From Siphonodentalium dalli (lineage: Eukaryota > Mollusca > Scaphopoda > Gadilida > Siphonodentaliidae): a DNA stretch of 64,000 nt. The notes beneath the pieces are model-generated. The model did not search any database. It was not told where the DNA came from and saw nothing but the letters and a program-made list of their open reading frames with translations. Shown piece by piece: positions 1-12,520 of this stretch. Within the stretch, counting starts at the first letter, position 1; the number at the start of each line of letters is the position of its first letter. The position numbers were made by a program, and so were the translations under genes. Where the stretch lies: contig CP136065.1 in NCBI GenBank assembly GCA_032622095.1, positions 39,001,503 to 39,065,502 of the forward strand. Direction: 5' to 3'.

Positions 1-1
1 G

Positions 2-288
2 GTTTATGTTAGTCGACATTAGTAATATATACCTAATATATTGTTTATGTTAGTCGACATTAGTAATATATACCTAATATATGGTTTATGTTAGTCGACA
101 TTAGTAATATATACCTAATATATTGTTTATGTTAGTCGACATTAGTAATATATACCTAATATATTGTTTATGTTAGTCGACATTAGTAATATATACCTAA
201 TATATTGTTTATGTTAGTCGACATTAGAAATATATACCTAATATATTGTTTATGTTAGTCGACATTAGTAATATATACCTAATATATT
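2..288. repeat. 41-bp tandem repeat, 7 copies
   Basis: Seven nearly identical 41-bp units start at 2, 43, 84, 125, 166, 207 and 248. Each contains the SalI-type palindrome GTCGAC and the AT-rich core taatatatacctaatatat. The array starts at the window edge, so its full length is unknown. One unit has a single substitution (tagaaat for tagtaat near 226), so copies are very young or homogenised. Confidence 0.95.
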
Positions 289-1849
289 GTATCTGTGAGT
301 GGGGTATCGTTATTCTCAATGTATAGAATGTATGAATGTGGCAGTTCCACGTGTCAATAAAATTAAAGTGCACTGCAGTTACGTCCTTACACCACAGCGT
401 GCATTACATATTGCGGTATGTTAACTCTCGATGACAAGTGAAGGGTGTGTTCGAAATTTTATTTACTTTCACAAACTGAAAGGCAGAGCTCATAGTCCGG
501 GGGCTAATAGTGGTACCCTTGCATCCCCTGGGACTTAACCCAACTCATTTTGTTCCTTATTATGTCCTTCAGCGTTTAAGCAATGTTGACAAGAAAAATA
601 GTGGCCGTGTAGACTCCAGACAAGATCATCATGGCCGCCGTTTTCAGACTAGGCCCTAAGTCAATTTGATGCAAATTACAGCGGGAAACTCTTGTAAAAT
701 GTATACAAATATATATTTTCGTGAAGCTAAGACATAATGACACTTTTATAGTGAAAAATTGAAACTTCCCATTCAAGATGGCAGCCAAATTGGACTCCGG
801 AAGTTGAAAATATGACGTTTTTTCACTTATAAGTCGGAATTCTATATATACGAAATTAATTAACCGAGAGCACTAGTTAAATGGGCTTTTTCGTATTCAC
901 CATAACTAGCTCCATGAACTTGTTTGAACTAATATCTAGACAATAGCTTTATCTTTCATGCGACCAGACTTTTCATAGCCAGGTGAATGTATGTCAGTTA
1001 TTAGACGCATCACATGAAATTTAACATTATTTCTTGATATAGTACTTCAAACAAAAACATATATGCAGTGTCAGGTACTATTCACTTTCGAAAATTGCAA
1101 AACATGAAGCAGAGACTGTTCAGTTCTGTCCCAAGAAGTGTCTGTCGTATTTAATGGTGTCGAACATAAATTTCTCACGAAGCTGTAAAGTTGGAAATAA
1201 ATGCCCGCCGCGATTGTTAATCATCACCATAATACGGAAAAAGTCTTGCGACTTTTCGTCCCAATAACATTATTTGCAATGTTTGTTTACAAATATATGT
1301 ATCGTGATTCGATATTTTCTTATGAGTCACTTAAAAATATTACTTGTCGTCGAACTCGTATTTTATATCATAGAAGATTGTTGCAGTACATTGCGCAACA
1401 TTGTCCTGGCATTTTCTTTATTTATTTGCAGATGGCTAGATATTAATAATAATCAGGCGTGATACATCTGCTTCGTTGTAAATCCAACACGGAAGTGAAT
1501 AGGCATTGACTTAACCGGAAATTGATAGTCTGTTGAAGCGCCATGTAGCGGCCGCTGGCGTTAAGGGAAATAACCGCAAAAAAAGATAATCCATTCGATT
1601 CGAGCCGAGCTTTATTAACATAATAAAATTGATCGTTATCATTGCGCTAATGTCTTACGTCACTGTGCGTGTCCATAATAGACGTGCGTCTTAGAGGCAT
1701 CCTAAATGTAGGTGTCTGTGTACATTAGGTTAATTTATGATTTGATGTTTCCGAAGTATTTTAATATTTTATTTTCGGATTACGCTATATTACGATTGTT
1801 ATATCGAATAAAGAATTTGAATTTAATTTTAATATGTGTCGGACCGACA
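289..1849. other. Unassigned AT-rich intergenic sequence
   Basis: I recognise no gene or named element here. The few open frames (for example 576-788 minus and 1201-1446 plus) are short, rich in Ile, Tyr and Cys, and have no recognisable domain. A NotI site lies near 1548, and a stretch around 1590-1680 (attcgagccgagc, cttacgtcac) resembles part of the hairpin at 23704-23814. Confidence 0.5.
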
Positions 1850-2530
1850 CCATATTCTTACTTGACGTGTGTTTTCTTGTGGTTGAACCTCGTACCAAGT
1901 TTTGAAGGTACTCAATCCGATCAGACGGTCCTCATACCATCAAGATACAACAACATTTCTTCAAAATAAGCTTTAGTTATCAGAATCGATTTATTGCAAC
2001 AAAATAATTCTAACCACTGTCAACTATGGTATGAAATTTCACAAAAGTTTTATTTATCAACATTTTGTTCAACATAATATGGCCGTATTATCACTAAAGT
2101 ATCACGAAATTTGACCGTATTACCACTTGATTTTAGAGTTATCCATCTTCATCCGCTGTTTTGTCCGAGAATCTCCGTTTGACAACGTGCATCTGGGTCA
2201 CATATTATTACATATCTCGAGAAATTAACTTCAAAAATCGATATCTGATCACTCTGAGCTTTAATGGGTGGGTTCCTCGACTAGAATCAAATATATTTTA
2301 CACCCGATGCCCAGGAAATAGTAATTTAGGAGCGTCTGGTCGAATTGAGTACCTTTAACAACACGGGCTAGAAGTAAGCAAATTTGGCTGACCGACCCCA
2401 TATTCGAACTTGGCCTGTGTTTTCTAGTATTTAAACCACATATATCAAATTTTGATTGCATTGAAAAGCGAATACTGAAGTTATGATCCTAAAACCAAAC
2501 GGTTGACGAACGAACAGACTGGTTAAGTAA
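1850..2530. repeat. Dispersed repeat family A, copy 1
   Basis: This stretch matches 9855-11090, 17750-18560 and 39890-40790 in the same orientation. Shared landmarks are tcggaccgac, accaagtttt, the stretch 'gattttaga-ttatccatcttcatccg' (near 2131, 10520), 'gggttcctcgact' (near 2271) and 'aaccacatatatca' near 2436. No reading frame is conserved between copies, so it is treated as non-coding repeat. It abuts block B on its right, as block C abuts B in the fourth unit. Confidence 0.75.
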
Positions 2531-5500
2531 TACGACCAGTTGCACGAATAAGAATTATAAGTCATATCTAAATATAGAATCGCTCGATGACGAAACGAAA
2601 CAGATTTAGGTGCAGCTGGTCACCGCCGCCAAATATACACAATATACAATGACCCAATTCATCGTCGCAAAGCGTGCCATATAAACATAACGTTCACAAA
2701 GCGAAGTACAATACACGCTAACCTTATTTCTCGATCGACGCCAACTGTGCAATTGAATTTTCTCTCTAAACTACCAGTGCACATCAAATACCATGTACAC
2801 ACGTATTTCAATTATACCCTGGTAGGTATCGTACGCTCTGAAATAGATATTATTGTCGGATACTTACGTGTTTTAGGTTTATACTTTAAAGTATTCACAG
2901 AAGTAACGAGAATGCAGGTAAAAAGACTTTATAACTTTTTGGATCCGGAGATGGACCGCTCGTGCTATTTTCCGGTAAACTCAATCCCATTGACCCGGTG
3001 GGCATTTAAAAAGTATTTGAACAGACTTTAGCATTTCACCGCCGTCACTTACAATTTTACAAAATAAGGGTAGACCCGTCCATATGGTTCGTTATCTGTA
3101 TATAACTGCTTAGTTGGAATAACGGTAAGTTGTTACTCTCCTTGGACACAAGCCATGTCCAACATGTTTCTGAGAATGGTGCTAACCACGATACATTATT
3201 TTGAAGTGGATATGAGGGAATCATGTGGTGGACTAACACATCGGGTAGGGGACTGATGATATTCTAGGCATTTATTGTTAAGACATACTAAGAGGCCAAC
3301 CATTACATTTTAGTCAATTTATAATTTCGAATTCAAGTAGTCATTCTAGACAAGTACTGATATCCGTTCCACTTTTTCATCTTGGAAATCTTTGGACTAG
3401 TGATGTCTCTAATGGTGCTCAAGGATGCTATAATCTACATGCATGTGGTATAATAGTAATATACAACACATATTAATGTAGCATGACCTTTAAGATAACC
3501 CGAAGCTATAATGTTATATGGAATATCAGGGGACCGACCCGAGTATCAAGACGACAATGATCGCTGATGCTTAAAGCCTATTCGTGGCTAGAAGGTATAT
3601 AAGTAATCATCATATAGGTCGGGGGAATATGGTTTCTGATATAGGATTTGCCTGACTATTATGGCCGTGACCATACATGTATTTAGGGAACTGACTTATT
3701 TATGGGATAACTACTGTTCCTGATCGGTCTGGTATTCGATCTGTGCCTTGTTAACTAGAAACACTATACGTGTTCATATTTTAAGTTACAGTGCCTGCAG
3801 TTGTCTGCTATTGCGTTGTATCAAGCGATGTGGAACCAATACCACACGACACAAAGCGGAGGTTGGTATTGCTCCCGTCGAGCCTGGTACGATGCACGCT
3901 ATACCAGACAACTGGAGAAACTAACGTATTTACCAGACTATAAAAGACAAAAAAAATAACGCACCGAACACTTTGTTCGACGTGAAATCTGATAACATAT
4001 TCCGGTTAATAGAGGGGATGTAACTGTGGGGTATTATATTAAAGTATATACTCGAAAACTAAAAAAAAACTCGATCACCACTAAAACGTACCAACAAGTT
4101 TCTGCAAGTGGAACGCAAAATAAAGGTCGTGAATAGCTTGCGACCAATGGTTCGATCAGCTCCGCGCAGTACTGTTTATTTAAGCCGTGTGTTTTTCCCC
4201 AATGACCCCATTCAAGTTTTCAGTGCAGAGAAAGATGACGTCAAAATTCGATCTTTGGCCTCGTACTCCAATAATGGAAATTAACACGGAACGCATGCAG
4301 TTCTGTCATAAGAAAACAACTCTGCAATAGCCGAACAACAAATTCTCTGTCAATGGAATTCATTTTATTTATCATATAAATAAATAAAGAAGCTAACGCC
4401 ACGATCATCAGTCACTTATACAAGGGATCCACCAACTGACTTGACATACCAAGTGAAAAGGTTAGTGAGTAACATCGGTCAGCATGGGTTTCCAGGCTAT
4501 ACCAGGACTGATGAAACAGTCATCAATCGAATGTCAAGTCATGTACATATGATTGATAAATATATTTTTATTTTATCATAAAATACCAACAAAAAAAAGA
4601 TAATAATATAATTACCCCTGGTTAATATTTTGACGTTATTTTGTTTTCATATCTACATGTAATTTGAACATTTTACCATCATGCTGATCAGTATTAAATA
4701 CTGTCCATTTTAGCGGATTCAAAACTTAGCCTCATTGATTACATTTTTAAATATAATATCAACCTTTCATTGTAATGAATATTATGTTTATGTGCAAGGT
4801 CGGAGTGCTGCAGTTTTCACAATGACCAGCAATAATCTTTAGATGTATTAGTTTGTGTAATTCACAGCAATAATCTTTAGATGTCTTAGAGTGTGTAATT
4901 CACAGCAATAATCTTTAGATGTCTTAGAGTGTGTAATTCACAGCAATAATCTTTAGATGTCTTATAGTGTGTAATTCACAGCAATAATCTTTAGATGTCT
5001 TAGAGTGTGTAATTCACAGCAATAATCTTTAGATGTATAGTGTGTGCAATTCACATTTTCGATTTTATTAGTCATTAAATTTCACATTATTTGGTTCGAC
5101 GCGGAAGGGAAAGTGCATCATTTCAAAACGGTGGTATTAGGACAACCTCCGGTTTACTGACCTGGTATAGTGACTATAGTCTCATACCAGGTGAGTAATT
5201 CTGGTCGCTGATTTGAATTGGAGACATGGTAATATCCATGTATATGGTCCCCTCATCAAAGGCTGGTGAATATGTGACGGTACCATTACGACACAATGAT
5301 TAAAGGGACGAAAGGCCTTCACAGTGGGTATATGTGAGAACTTATAAAAGCATGTAAATCTATCATAACCAGGAATACGGGGAAATATATCGACTATAAT
5401 AATCATCCATTAACGATATTTCGCATCTTGAATTCACTTTTATAAAAACAAAACCTTTACCGTGATTTGTCATGAATATCGCATATCGAGCAGTACAACA

Positions 5501-5560
5501 CATATTTAGTCTGATCTTCAGAATAGTTTTCCATGCTTTGACCTGTTCCAATGTTTACCG
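2530..5560. repeat. Block B, copy 1 (long form)
   Basis: About 3 kb is colinear with 52110-55995; shorter copies lie at 14280-15480 and 21110-22330. Landmarks in order are acaaagcgaagtacaat (2697), the conserved segment around tacttacgtgttttag (2861), tggatccgg (2940), one 106-bp unit (3427-3532) that is amplified seven-fold at 53081-53827, agacgacaatgatcgc (about 3550), and the 38-bp array. On the minus strand, GTAAGT at 2862-2867 is identical in all four copies and could be a splice donor. Frames such as 2747-3031 are not maintained in the other copies, so I do not call a protein. Confidence 0.8.
4827..5054. repeat. 38-bp minisatellite, 6 copies
   Basis: Units beginning cagcaataatctttagatg start at 4827, 4865, 4903, 4941, 4979 and 5017, exactly 38 bp apart. 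The paralogous array in the fourth block (55466-55577) has only three copies, so copy number has changed since the blocks duplicated. Confidence 0.93.
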
Positions 5561-6040
5561 TCACGTGTTGATATCACTTTGGTACTTTATTGGACTCCGA
5601 CGATGATGTACATGTAGCTGTAACAGTAATGTTTACATAACAATTGTTTTGGCGAAATATCGTTACTGGAAAATTATATATTAACCCTTTCTATACTAAA
5701 AACCAATCGACGAGTAGTTATCCCTTAGGAAAAGTTCAGGTAATAAGTTTAACAACCGACCGTCTGTTGCACTTAGTATTTGAACATTTCCCTCAATAAA
5801 TAGTACTCCTTCTGTATTTCTATGTATCTGTCGCCTGCTTATATTACCTGTACATTCCGGTAAATCAATAATAGACCATTCATATGCACACGTTGTAACT
5901 GACTGGGAGAGTCCATTTACTATAGATCGGGTTAATAATGGAAATAAGAACTGTCGATCTATTTTACATGTACTTGTTTTACATATCTTCCAGCTTGCAT
6001 GCCCTTTTACATGTATCGAATGCGAATGCATCGAATCCCA
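5561..6040 (-). other. Unclassified stretch with a 111-codon open frame
   Basis: A minus-strand open frame at 5696-6031 reads through 111 codons with a fairly protein-like composition, but I recognise no domain. It lies downstream of the NHL pseudogene on the same strand. I see no equivalent sequence downstream of the intact NHL gene at 36765, which argues against a conserved gene. A small piece near 5680 (attaaccctttctatact) matches the 45-bp repeat at 56945-58735. Confidence 0.2.
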
Positions 6041-6042
6041 GG

Positions 6043-6187
6043 CCCAATTCCGTGGTTTTAGTGCTACAGGTCAAATTCTGGAGTAGCATTTCCATATATG
6101 GAAGTCATGAATATTCAAAAGCTCCATATATCTAAATGCTATACTCAAGAACTTTGACATGTAGCACTAAAACCACGGAACAAGGGC
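6043..6187. repeat. Foldback hairpin (~145 bp)
   Basis: The arm ccgtggttttagtgctac (from about 6050) is repeated as its reverse complement at 6161-6178. Inner arms agcatttccatatatgg and ccatatat-taaatgct continue the pairing toward the centre. The structure fits a small foldback or MITE. No clear target duplication was identified. Confidence 0.75.
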
Positions 6188-6282
6188 TGGACACGTCACT
6201 TAGGATACGACCATCACCCACTTTCCGCGGCATTTTACTTTGTTTTAATGAGTTCTTGAAGTTCATTATGTTTCTTGCACCC

Positions 6283-6345
6283 ATCGGATTAGACCCACAA
6301 CACGGTAATGTTCTGAGGTGTGTCGCGAGATCCGGGGACTTTTCA
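6283..6345 (-). pseudogene. Isolated fragment of an NHL-propeller coding region
   Basis: Read on the minus strand, this 63-bp stretch matches the region of the intact gene encoding the SPDLGTHLITISCGG segment (near 36965-37030). It also matches the paralog at about 6575-6640. It lies just downstream of the NHL pseudogene and has in-frame breaks. It is best explained as a small local duplication or rearrangement of the propeller coding sequence. Confidence 0.6.
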
Positions 6346-6374
6346 TGTAATTTACGTGAAGTTCCCTCGATATT

Positions 6375-7237
6375 TTACAGCTGACCCACGTATGATGTGA
6401 TAGAGCAGTTCACAGCGTTTGTAACCATGAAGCTCATCCTGGCAGGGTTGACGTATATTTCGACGGGATTGGTTACTGATATGACGGAGCGACTACGTTC
6501 TCCTTCGCGGCTCAGTTCCACCACTTGATTACTGCCATGATTGCAGACGTAAATGTTATCGCCGAACACACACACGCCGATCGGAAAAGCCCCAGCACAG
6601 GATATTGTCCTGAGATGTGTCGCGAGATCCGGAGCTAGCACTACCACCTGATGTGCAGTATGATCCGTAACAAACACGGCGTCGGCCTCAGGAGATACAG
6701 CCACGCCCCATGGATGCTTGAATGCGTATGTCGACTGAGCAATAACGTCACCACTCGTTGTTAGAGCGCGCACGCAATGATCGTCGGGACATGCAACAAC
6801 TAATCTGTCGCCGACGGATCCGATACCTTTACACCCTCCGGATACAGCAAACGATGTTTGATGACTAAGATCTGATGTCTTATACACCGATATCTGAGTT
6901 TCTCTATGGTGTGATACGTGGATACGATCATTTAGATGACAGATACCAGTCGGGTCAGAATTGATCGTGACAGACTTGGTGGTTTTACCTTTATGGGTTA
7001 CCAAACTGAGCGTGTTCGGATAGTATGTTGCAATGATGATATCCGACTGCGGACTTTTGTTGAGGAACACCATTACCGGCCAAGTTCCTCCGCAGGAAAA
7101 GTCGATTTCCTTTATTAATTGAGCTGACATTTTGGATATGCAACTGCATGGCATGAGGCACAGCAATGTATAACGTGGGTGCCACAGAATGAGTCAATAG
7201 GTTGTGGGTGCAGCTTACAAAATTCGGCGGCCGACTT
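6375..7237 (-). pseudogene. Truncated B-box/NHL (TRIM-like) paralog
   Basis: This is a degenerate duplicate of the gene at 36765-38249. On the minus strand the start region is recognisable but the ATG is AAG (7235-7237). B-box codons follow in one frame (FCGTH, then CCASC, then AYPKC) and end at a stop right after the box. The coiled-coil and linker (about residues 39-253 of the intact protein) are missing. The sequence jumps within a short TCA-containing match directly to the start of the NHL region in another frame. From there about 250 codons are open to the same C-terminal residues (SYVGQL). In-frame ATGs at 7152-7154 and 7128-7130 could start a propeller-only protein. Upstream homology continues into the presumed intron, so this is a DNA-level duplicate, not a retrocopy. 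It is very probably non-functional as a TRIM, though the long intact propeller frame is notable. Confidence 0.85.
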
Positions 7238-7442
7238 GATTTATCTGAAAATGAAATCGTTCTATCATTATCTTCTTGTCAACAGTTACCATTTCAACCG
7301 TATGGACAAAGTAAGATATGTGGAGGATCGCCAACGAGTTAAGTCGGGATAGAATATTTATGAAACGAGGTATGTTGGGATATTAGAATTAAAAAAATTT
7401 AGAATAAAAATATAGTCCGCCAATTTAATCCGCGCAGTAATT

Positions 7443-7785
7443 TTGTTGTTCCAACAATACCCCTGGCTGGAATTAGATCAACTGATAGTTCCAACAATGC
7501 CCCTGACTGGAATTAGATCAACTGTTGGATGGTTCCAACAATACTCCTGGCTGGAATTAGATCAACCGATAGTTCCAACAATATACCTGGCTGGAATTAG
7601 ATCAACCGATAGTTCCAACAATACCCATGGCTGGAATTAGATCAACTGCTGGATAGCTCCAACAATACCCCTGGCTGGAATTAGATCAACTGTTTGATAG
7701 TCTAACAATACCCCTGGCTGGAATTAGATCAATTGTTAGATAGTTCCAACAATACCCCTGGCTGGAATTAAATCAACTGCATTTG
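7443..7785. repeat. 40-45-bp minisatellite, 8 copies
   Basis: Units with core ccaacaatacccctggctgg start near 7451, 7491, 7534, 7574, 7614, 7659, 7702 and 7746. Period alternates between 40 and 45 bp because of a short variable gttggat insert. The plus-strand open frame across it is a by-product of the repeat. The next ~240 bp hold nothing I recognise. Confidence 0.93.
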
Positions 7786-8029
7786 GTATTTCAGTCTAAA
7801 CAACTGCATAATCAGAACATGGCTTAATATAAACACGCCCATCGTTTACTCGGCATGAATGGCATAAACAAACGAAAGGGTCAATGACACTGTAGCTCAA
7901 CTTGGAAAGGAGTTAATGAATAGAATGATAAAGTAGGAAACTTAAAAAGTTACAGTAAAGTTCTGGTATTGTGTAGATGAAATTATTTTCATTTCAAACA
8001 TTTCACCAATAAATGTGGGCCGCCACATT

Positions 8030-9850
8030 TTATAACGAATTTCGGCATTAATCTACGGCTCCAGTCTAGGGGTCTCCCCGAAGATCCTATGAAGTTTTGT
8101 GACGATTGGATGCGGGATGTATCCTTTAGAGAGTGCCGAAGGATTTAGTCAGGCAAAGATTAAAATCCAAGATGGCCGCTGGCAGCTATGTTTATTTAAA
8201 TGAATTTAAGAAATAATGACTCCCATCTAGAGGTCAACCCGAAGATCCATATACAGTTTTGTGACCATAGGGTGAGGGATGTTGCCATAGGGTGTGCCGA
8301 AGTATTTAGTCATGCAAAGAGTATAAACCAAGATGGCCGCTGGCAGCCATGTTTTTCGACGGATTTGATCGTTCCCATCTAGAAGTCACCGTGAAGATCC
8401 GTATAAAGTTTGGTGTTGATCGGATGAGGGATGTGGTCTGTAGGGTGTGCCGAAGGATTTAGATTTAGGGGCATGTCGCCAAAGAGGAGAAGACTTCATA
8501 TAAGCCCTCGGGCTTATTGTCTGATCCTCATTTCCATACATTATCTCTTCTATTTATGCATATTTGTATCATATGTATATTATGTTATGTTGGATTTGGA
8601 AATAAAAATATGTTTACACTAAAGGATTTAGTCATACAAAGAGAAAAATCCAAGATGACTGCCATCTAGAGGTGATCCTAAACATGCCTGCAAATTTTAT
8701 AACCAATTCTCCAATAAATGTTGGCTGCATGCTGTGTCGATGGATTAAAATTTTTAATCCAAGATGGCTGCTGGCGGCCATGTTTTTTGAAGAATTTTGG
8801 AAAAAATTGATGGCTCCCATCTAGATGTCACCCAGAAGATTCATATGAAGTTTGGTGATGGTCGGTGAGAATTGTGACCATGCAGTAGTTCTCTTGATAG
8901 TGTAAGTTTTCCATGATAAAAATTGCCCGAAAGTAAACAAAAACTCAGTATAGAGTTGGAAAAGAACACGCTAAAGATTCCAAAGTGGGGCGCCTGCTGA
9001 AGCCCAGTGTGTAGTTCGTGCCAAAGGATTTAGTCATACAAAGAGTAAAATCCAAGGTTACTGGTGGCCACGTTTTTCAACGAAAACTGTTAAATTTCGA
9101 TGGCTCCCATCTAGAGGTGATGGTAAACATGCCTGAAAACTTTAAAAACAATTCTCCAATAAATGCGGGCTGCAGGCTGTGCTGATGGATTCAAATTTGA
9201 AATACAAGATGGCTGTTGGTGGCCATGTTTTTGACGCATTTCTGAAAAAATGATAAGCTCCCATCCAGAGAATACCCCGAAGATCCATACGTGGTTTGGT
9301 GATTCGGTTGAGAACTGTGACTTGAAGGGTGTGCCAAAGCATTTAGTCACACAAAGAGTAAAATCCAAGATGGCCGCTGGCGCCCATGTTCTTTATCGAA
9401 TTTCGGAAATAATCGATGGCTCCCATCTAGAGGTACCCCGAAGATCCATATGAAACTTGGTGGCGATCAGATGAGGGTGTGGTCTGTATACACGGTGTAC
9501 CAAAGGATTTAGTCATGCAAAGAGTAAAATTCGAGATGGCTGCCGGCGGCCATGTTTTCCATCTAGAGGTGATCCTAAACATGCCTGTACAATTTGAAAA
9601 CATTTCTCCAGTAAATGCGGGCTGCAGGGTGTGCCGATGGATTCAAATTTGAAATCAAAAATGGCTGCTGGCGGCCATTTTTGTTTAATGAATTTCGAAA
9701 ACAAATCGATGGCTCTCATCTAGATGCCACCCCGAAGATCCATATGACGTTTCAAGTTGGTGATGATCGGATGAGGGATGTGGCCTTTAGGGTGCGCCAA
9801 ATGACATTGTTGACGGATACAGGGACGACGGACACCAACCCACGACAATA
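8030..9850. repeat. Repeat family M array (~160-bp modules)
   Basis: Degenerate modules of about 160 bp repeat 'ggctcccatctagaggtca', 'ccgaagatccatatgaagtt', 'gatcggatgagggatgtgg', 'ggatttagtcatgcaaagag' and 'ccaagatggccgctggcggc'. The ggatttagtca motif recurs near 8141, 8301, 8624, 9025, 9338 and 9504. Some modules use an alternative middle (gtgatcctaaacatgcctg, aattctccaataaatgcggg), giving a ~330-bp two-module pattern. Related copies are at 16216-17230 and 38335-38660. The short open frames inside are not conserved between modules. Confidence 0.88.
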
Positions 9851-9854
9851 GCTC

Positions 9855-11090
9855 AAACTTTACAAAGTAAAGTTGAGCTAAAAATGTTATCTGGGAACAA
9901 TCTGAATCCAAAATCAACTGTACAACAGTTCAGAACTCCAACACGGGCTATAACTCAGATAATATATGTCGGACCGACCACATATTCGGACTTAACATGA
10001 ATGTGTTTCTTGTTGTGAAACCACGTACCAAGTTTCGAGTCGTTCAATAAACGAATGCTATGGTTATCATCCATGCCTAAACCAAACAATCGACGTATCC
10101 TAATACAAACTGGGCCTTGTTTTCTAGTAATTAAACCACATATATCATGTTTTGAGTCGATCGAAAACTTTATAATAAAGTTATCATCCTAAATCCAAAA
10201 TATTGAGGGAAGGACGAACAAAGAGACTAAATAACACCACCGTTTTTAGCGGGCTTATACAATTTAACCGGAAGTCTTTAGGTATGAAACATTTCACATT
10301 AAAGGTAATCAATCCGATTCGATGGTCCCCATATCATAAGATTCCAACAGCAACTACATTTTTTGAAATGACGCTTCAGCATTTAGAATCGATTGATTGC
10401 CAAAAAATAATGCTAACCGCAGTCAACTATAGTATAAAATTGCCCAAATCCTGTTATTTATCAACATTTTCTAACAAATTTTTGCCGGTTTCTCAAATAT
10501 CTCACATAAAAACCACTTGATTTTAGATTTATCCATCTTCATCCGCAATGTAGTCCGAGACCGTCTTCTCGTCGACTTTTACCGATCCACGGAAAAAATT
10601 ATCGGTGGTGAAAAATAATAGATTTCAAAAATCTATATCTGACTAGCCTGCGCTTTGATGGGCGGGTTCCTCGACTCGAATCAAATATTGTTTACCCCAG
10701 AAACCAAGGATATGGTAATTTGCTAGCGTTAATTCGGATTATGCATCTTTAATTACTGGTCGGAACATCAAGCTTACGTTTGCCTGAAATGTCTAATTAG
10801 TGTTGCGTCAAAGATGAATTTCAAGCTGTTGAAAATTTAGTCCACAGTTGGGGGATATCACCAAAACCTCCAGTGGTTGTTACCATTAAAACATTGATAA
10901 CATGTGTTAAATATTGTTTTCGGTTTCTATATTTTCTGCGTCGAAGAATAACGTAACCAGATAATGTCCAGATTTCATTATTTGACTGTCGGCTGAGTAC
11001 GAAGTAATGTTACAGATGGCAGATAAGCCGGAATGCAAAAATATAACGCTTGTCATCGATGTATTCAGGCATATGCATCAAATAAATTTT
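9855..11090. repeat. Dispersed repeat family A, copy 2
   Basis: Colinear with 39890-40790 and partly with 1850-2530 and 17750-18560. Landmarks are acgggctataactcagataa (9942), aaaccacgtaccaagttt (10018), taaaccacatatatcatg (10134), gattttagatttatccatc (10519) and ggcagataagccgga (11018). The plus frame at 10203-10520 is broken in the other copies, so it is not called as a gene. Confidence 0.78.
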
Positions 11091-11239
11091 ATTTCACCCA
11101 AATGTGATCGCCATTATTCTATATCCAGATATTGTATGCTCGTGTATATAATGTGCTAGAATTATGCACCTTACCAACTGAGACACCATGGGTTCCAATC
11201 GGTCATTTATTCTATATTATTATGTTTTCGTTCATAACG

Positions 11240-12520
11240 TGGAAAACTTTGCCATTATATCACTCATAATACAAGCTCATACTTTGGTTCTGACTGTATT
11301 TTGAATGACAATTGCATGTGAAGGGGGGGGGGCTGATTTTAAGATCCCTTCAACCTCAACGATACAGTACTGGCCTTATATCGAGTCAACACTTGGGGTA
11401 TCTATTCAATTTACTATGTGTGTCATGTTAAACGAATATGAGTGTGAAATAGGAGAGCGTCCTGGTTTTAAATGTGCCATGTGTTGTAACTTCTTGTTCC
11501 CAAATCTAGTCAAAAAAATACTCATTACAGATGATATTGTTGACAATGTGCAAATTGCAAAAAAAGAAACTCTTATGTGTGTTGCATAATTATGCTACAG
11601 ATTGTGTACAACTGCGATACGAATATTAATTAAGAATTTGAATTATCTTCGTGTTGGATTTATCCCAGATGAATCTAGGGGCAGGGAAAAACTCTAGGAT
11701 AAAAGGTTGATTTTGTTTTTGTTACCCACCACCCCAGGAGCGCAAGTTATTTCCTTTCATGTGTCGGACATCCACCCCCCCCCCAACACACGTTTTTTTC
11801 CAAGTGCAATTGGGGACCCACCCCCAAAGTTTGATGAAAAACGGTGAAAATAGTAGGATAAGGCAGACAGAGGGTGTGAAATGTATTAAATGAGCATCCG
11901 GATGAAATGACAATCAGGTAAGCTTAATTAAATGCACCAGAAATCTCAGTAAATCATAAAACACTTATTAACTAAACTTGTCAAAAAAGGTTCATAATCT
12001 ATACCCATATGTTACCCGCAGAATATATACGACAGAGATGGCTAAATGGTGGCCCAATCTATGTATTATTTGTGAATGTCCACACACTATTGATCGATGA
12101 AATTAGCATGGTTGCATGGTGATAACATGTTCACTGTCGTCAGTAGATGACTTTCAACGTATTTAGCTGGTTGAATGTCATTGTCGTTGGTGACCTATTC
12201 CAGTTACCGCCTGTTTAATCTAATTTTGTTTTTACAAATACTATTATTTGGCATTTATTCAAGAAAACGATTTTCACAACAAATTTGAGGCAATGTGAAG
12301 ATATTTTTGAGGTCAGTATTCTGAATAGAGCAGGATATGTCCTCTTGAGTGGATAATATACCTCATTTTTCAAGTAAAGCCAACACTTTAGAACGCTCCA
12401 CAACCTGTAACATTACTAGTATTCTTATCAATCCAAATGTCCAAATACATGATCACAAATCTTCAATGTCAACATTACAAACCATCACAGGCTACAAACC
12501 ATGCAAGTTTATAACCCTAT
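11240..12520 (+). pseudogene. Helitron PIF1-type helicase relic, copy 1
   Basis: Decayed coding sequence in block C. A 94-codon open frame (11305-11589) carries a CxxC-type segment (CAMCCNFLF) also present in the paralog at 48661-48846; it resembles the cysteine-rich domain often found N-terminal in Helitron proteins. Further on, 12075-12119 encodes HTLLIDEISMV, the Walker B/DE box of PIF1-type helicases. Positions 12174-12215 encode VIVVGDLFQLPPV, the next conserved motif. Positions 12246 to about 12330 encode IWHLF, TNLRQCEDIF and ILNRAG in one frame, matching the usual spacing after that motif. A later stretch near 12420-12470 resembles the PTNAQV region. Stops and frameshifts separate these pieces. 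The Rep/HUH nuclease domain and Walker A motif are not visible. Assignment to Helitron rather than a host PIF1 gene is inferred from the cysteine-rich segment and decay. Confidence 0.75.

Noticed and set aside
2747-3031. Protein gene shared with 21166-21528
   Set aside because: The frames match only because block B is duplicated; the copies at 14645 and 52470 have stops in the same frame.
4508-4560. Hammerhead ribozyme candidate (ctgatga)
   Set aside because: No GAAA after a second stem and no matching cleavage-site stem; the paralog near 54910 has ctggtga.
2-5054. CRISPR-like array
   Set aside because: The tandem repeats here have no unique spacers; units are directly adjacent and the DNA is eukaryotic.
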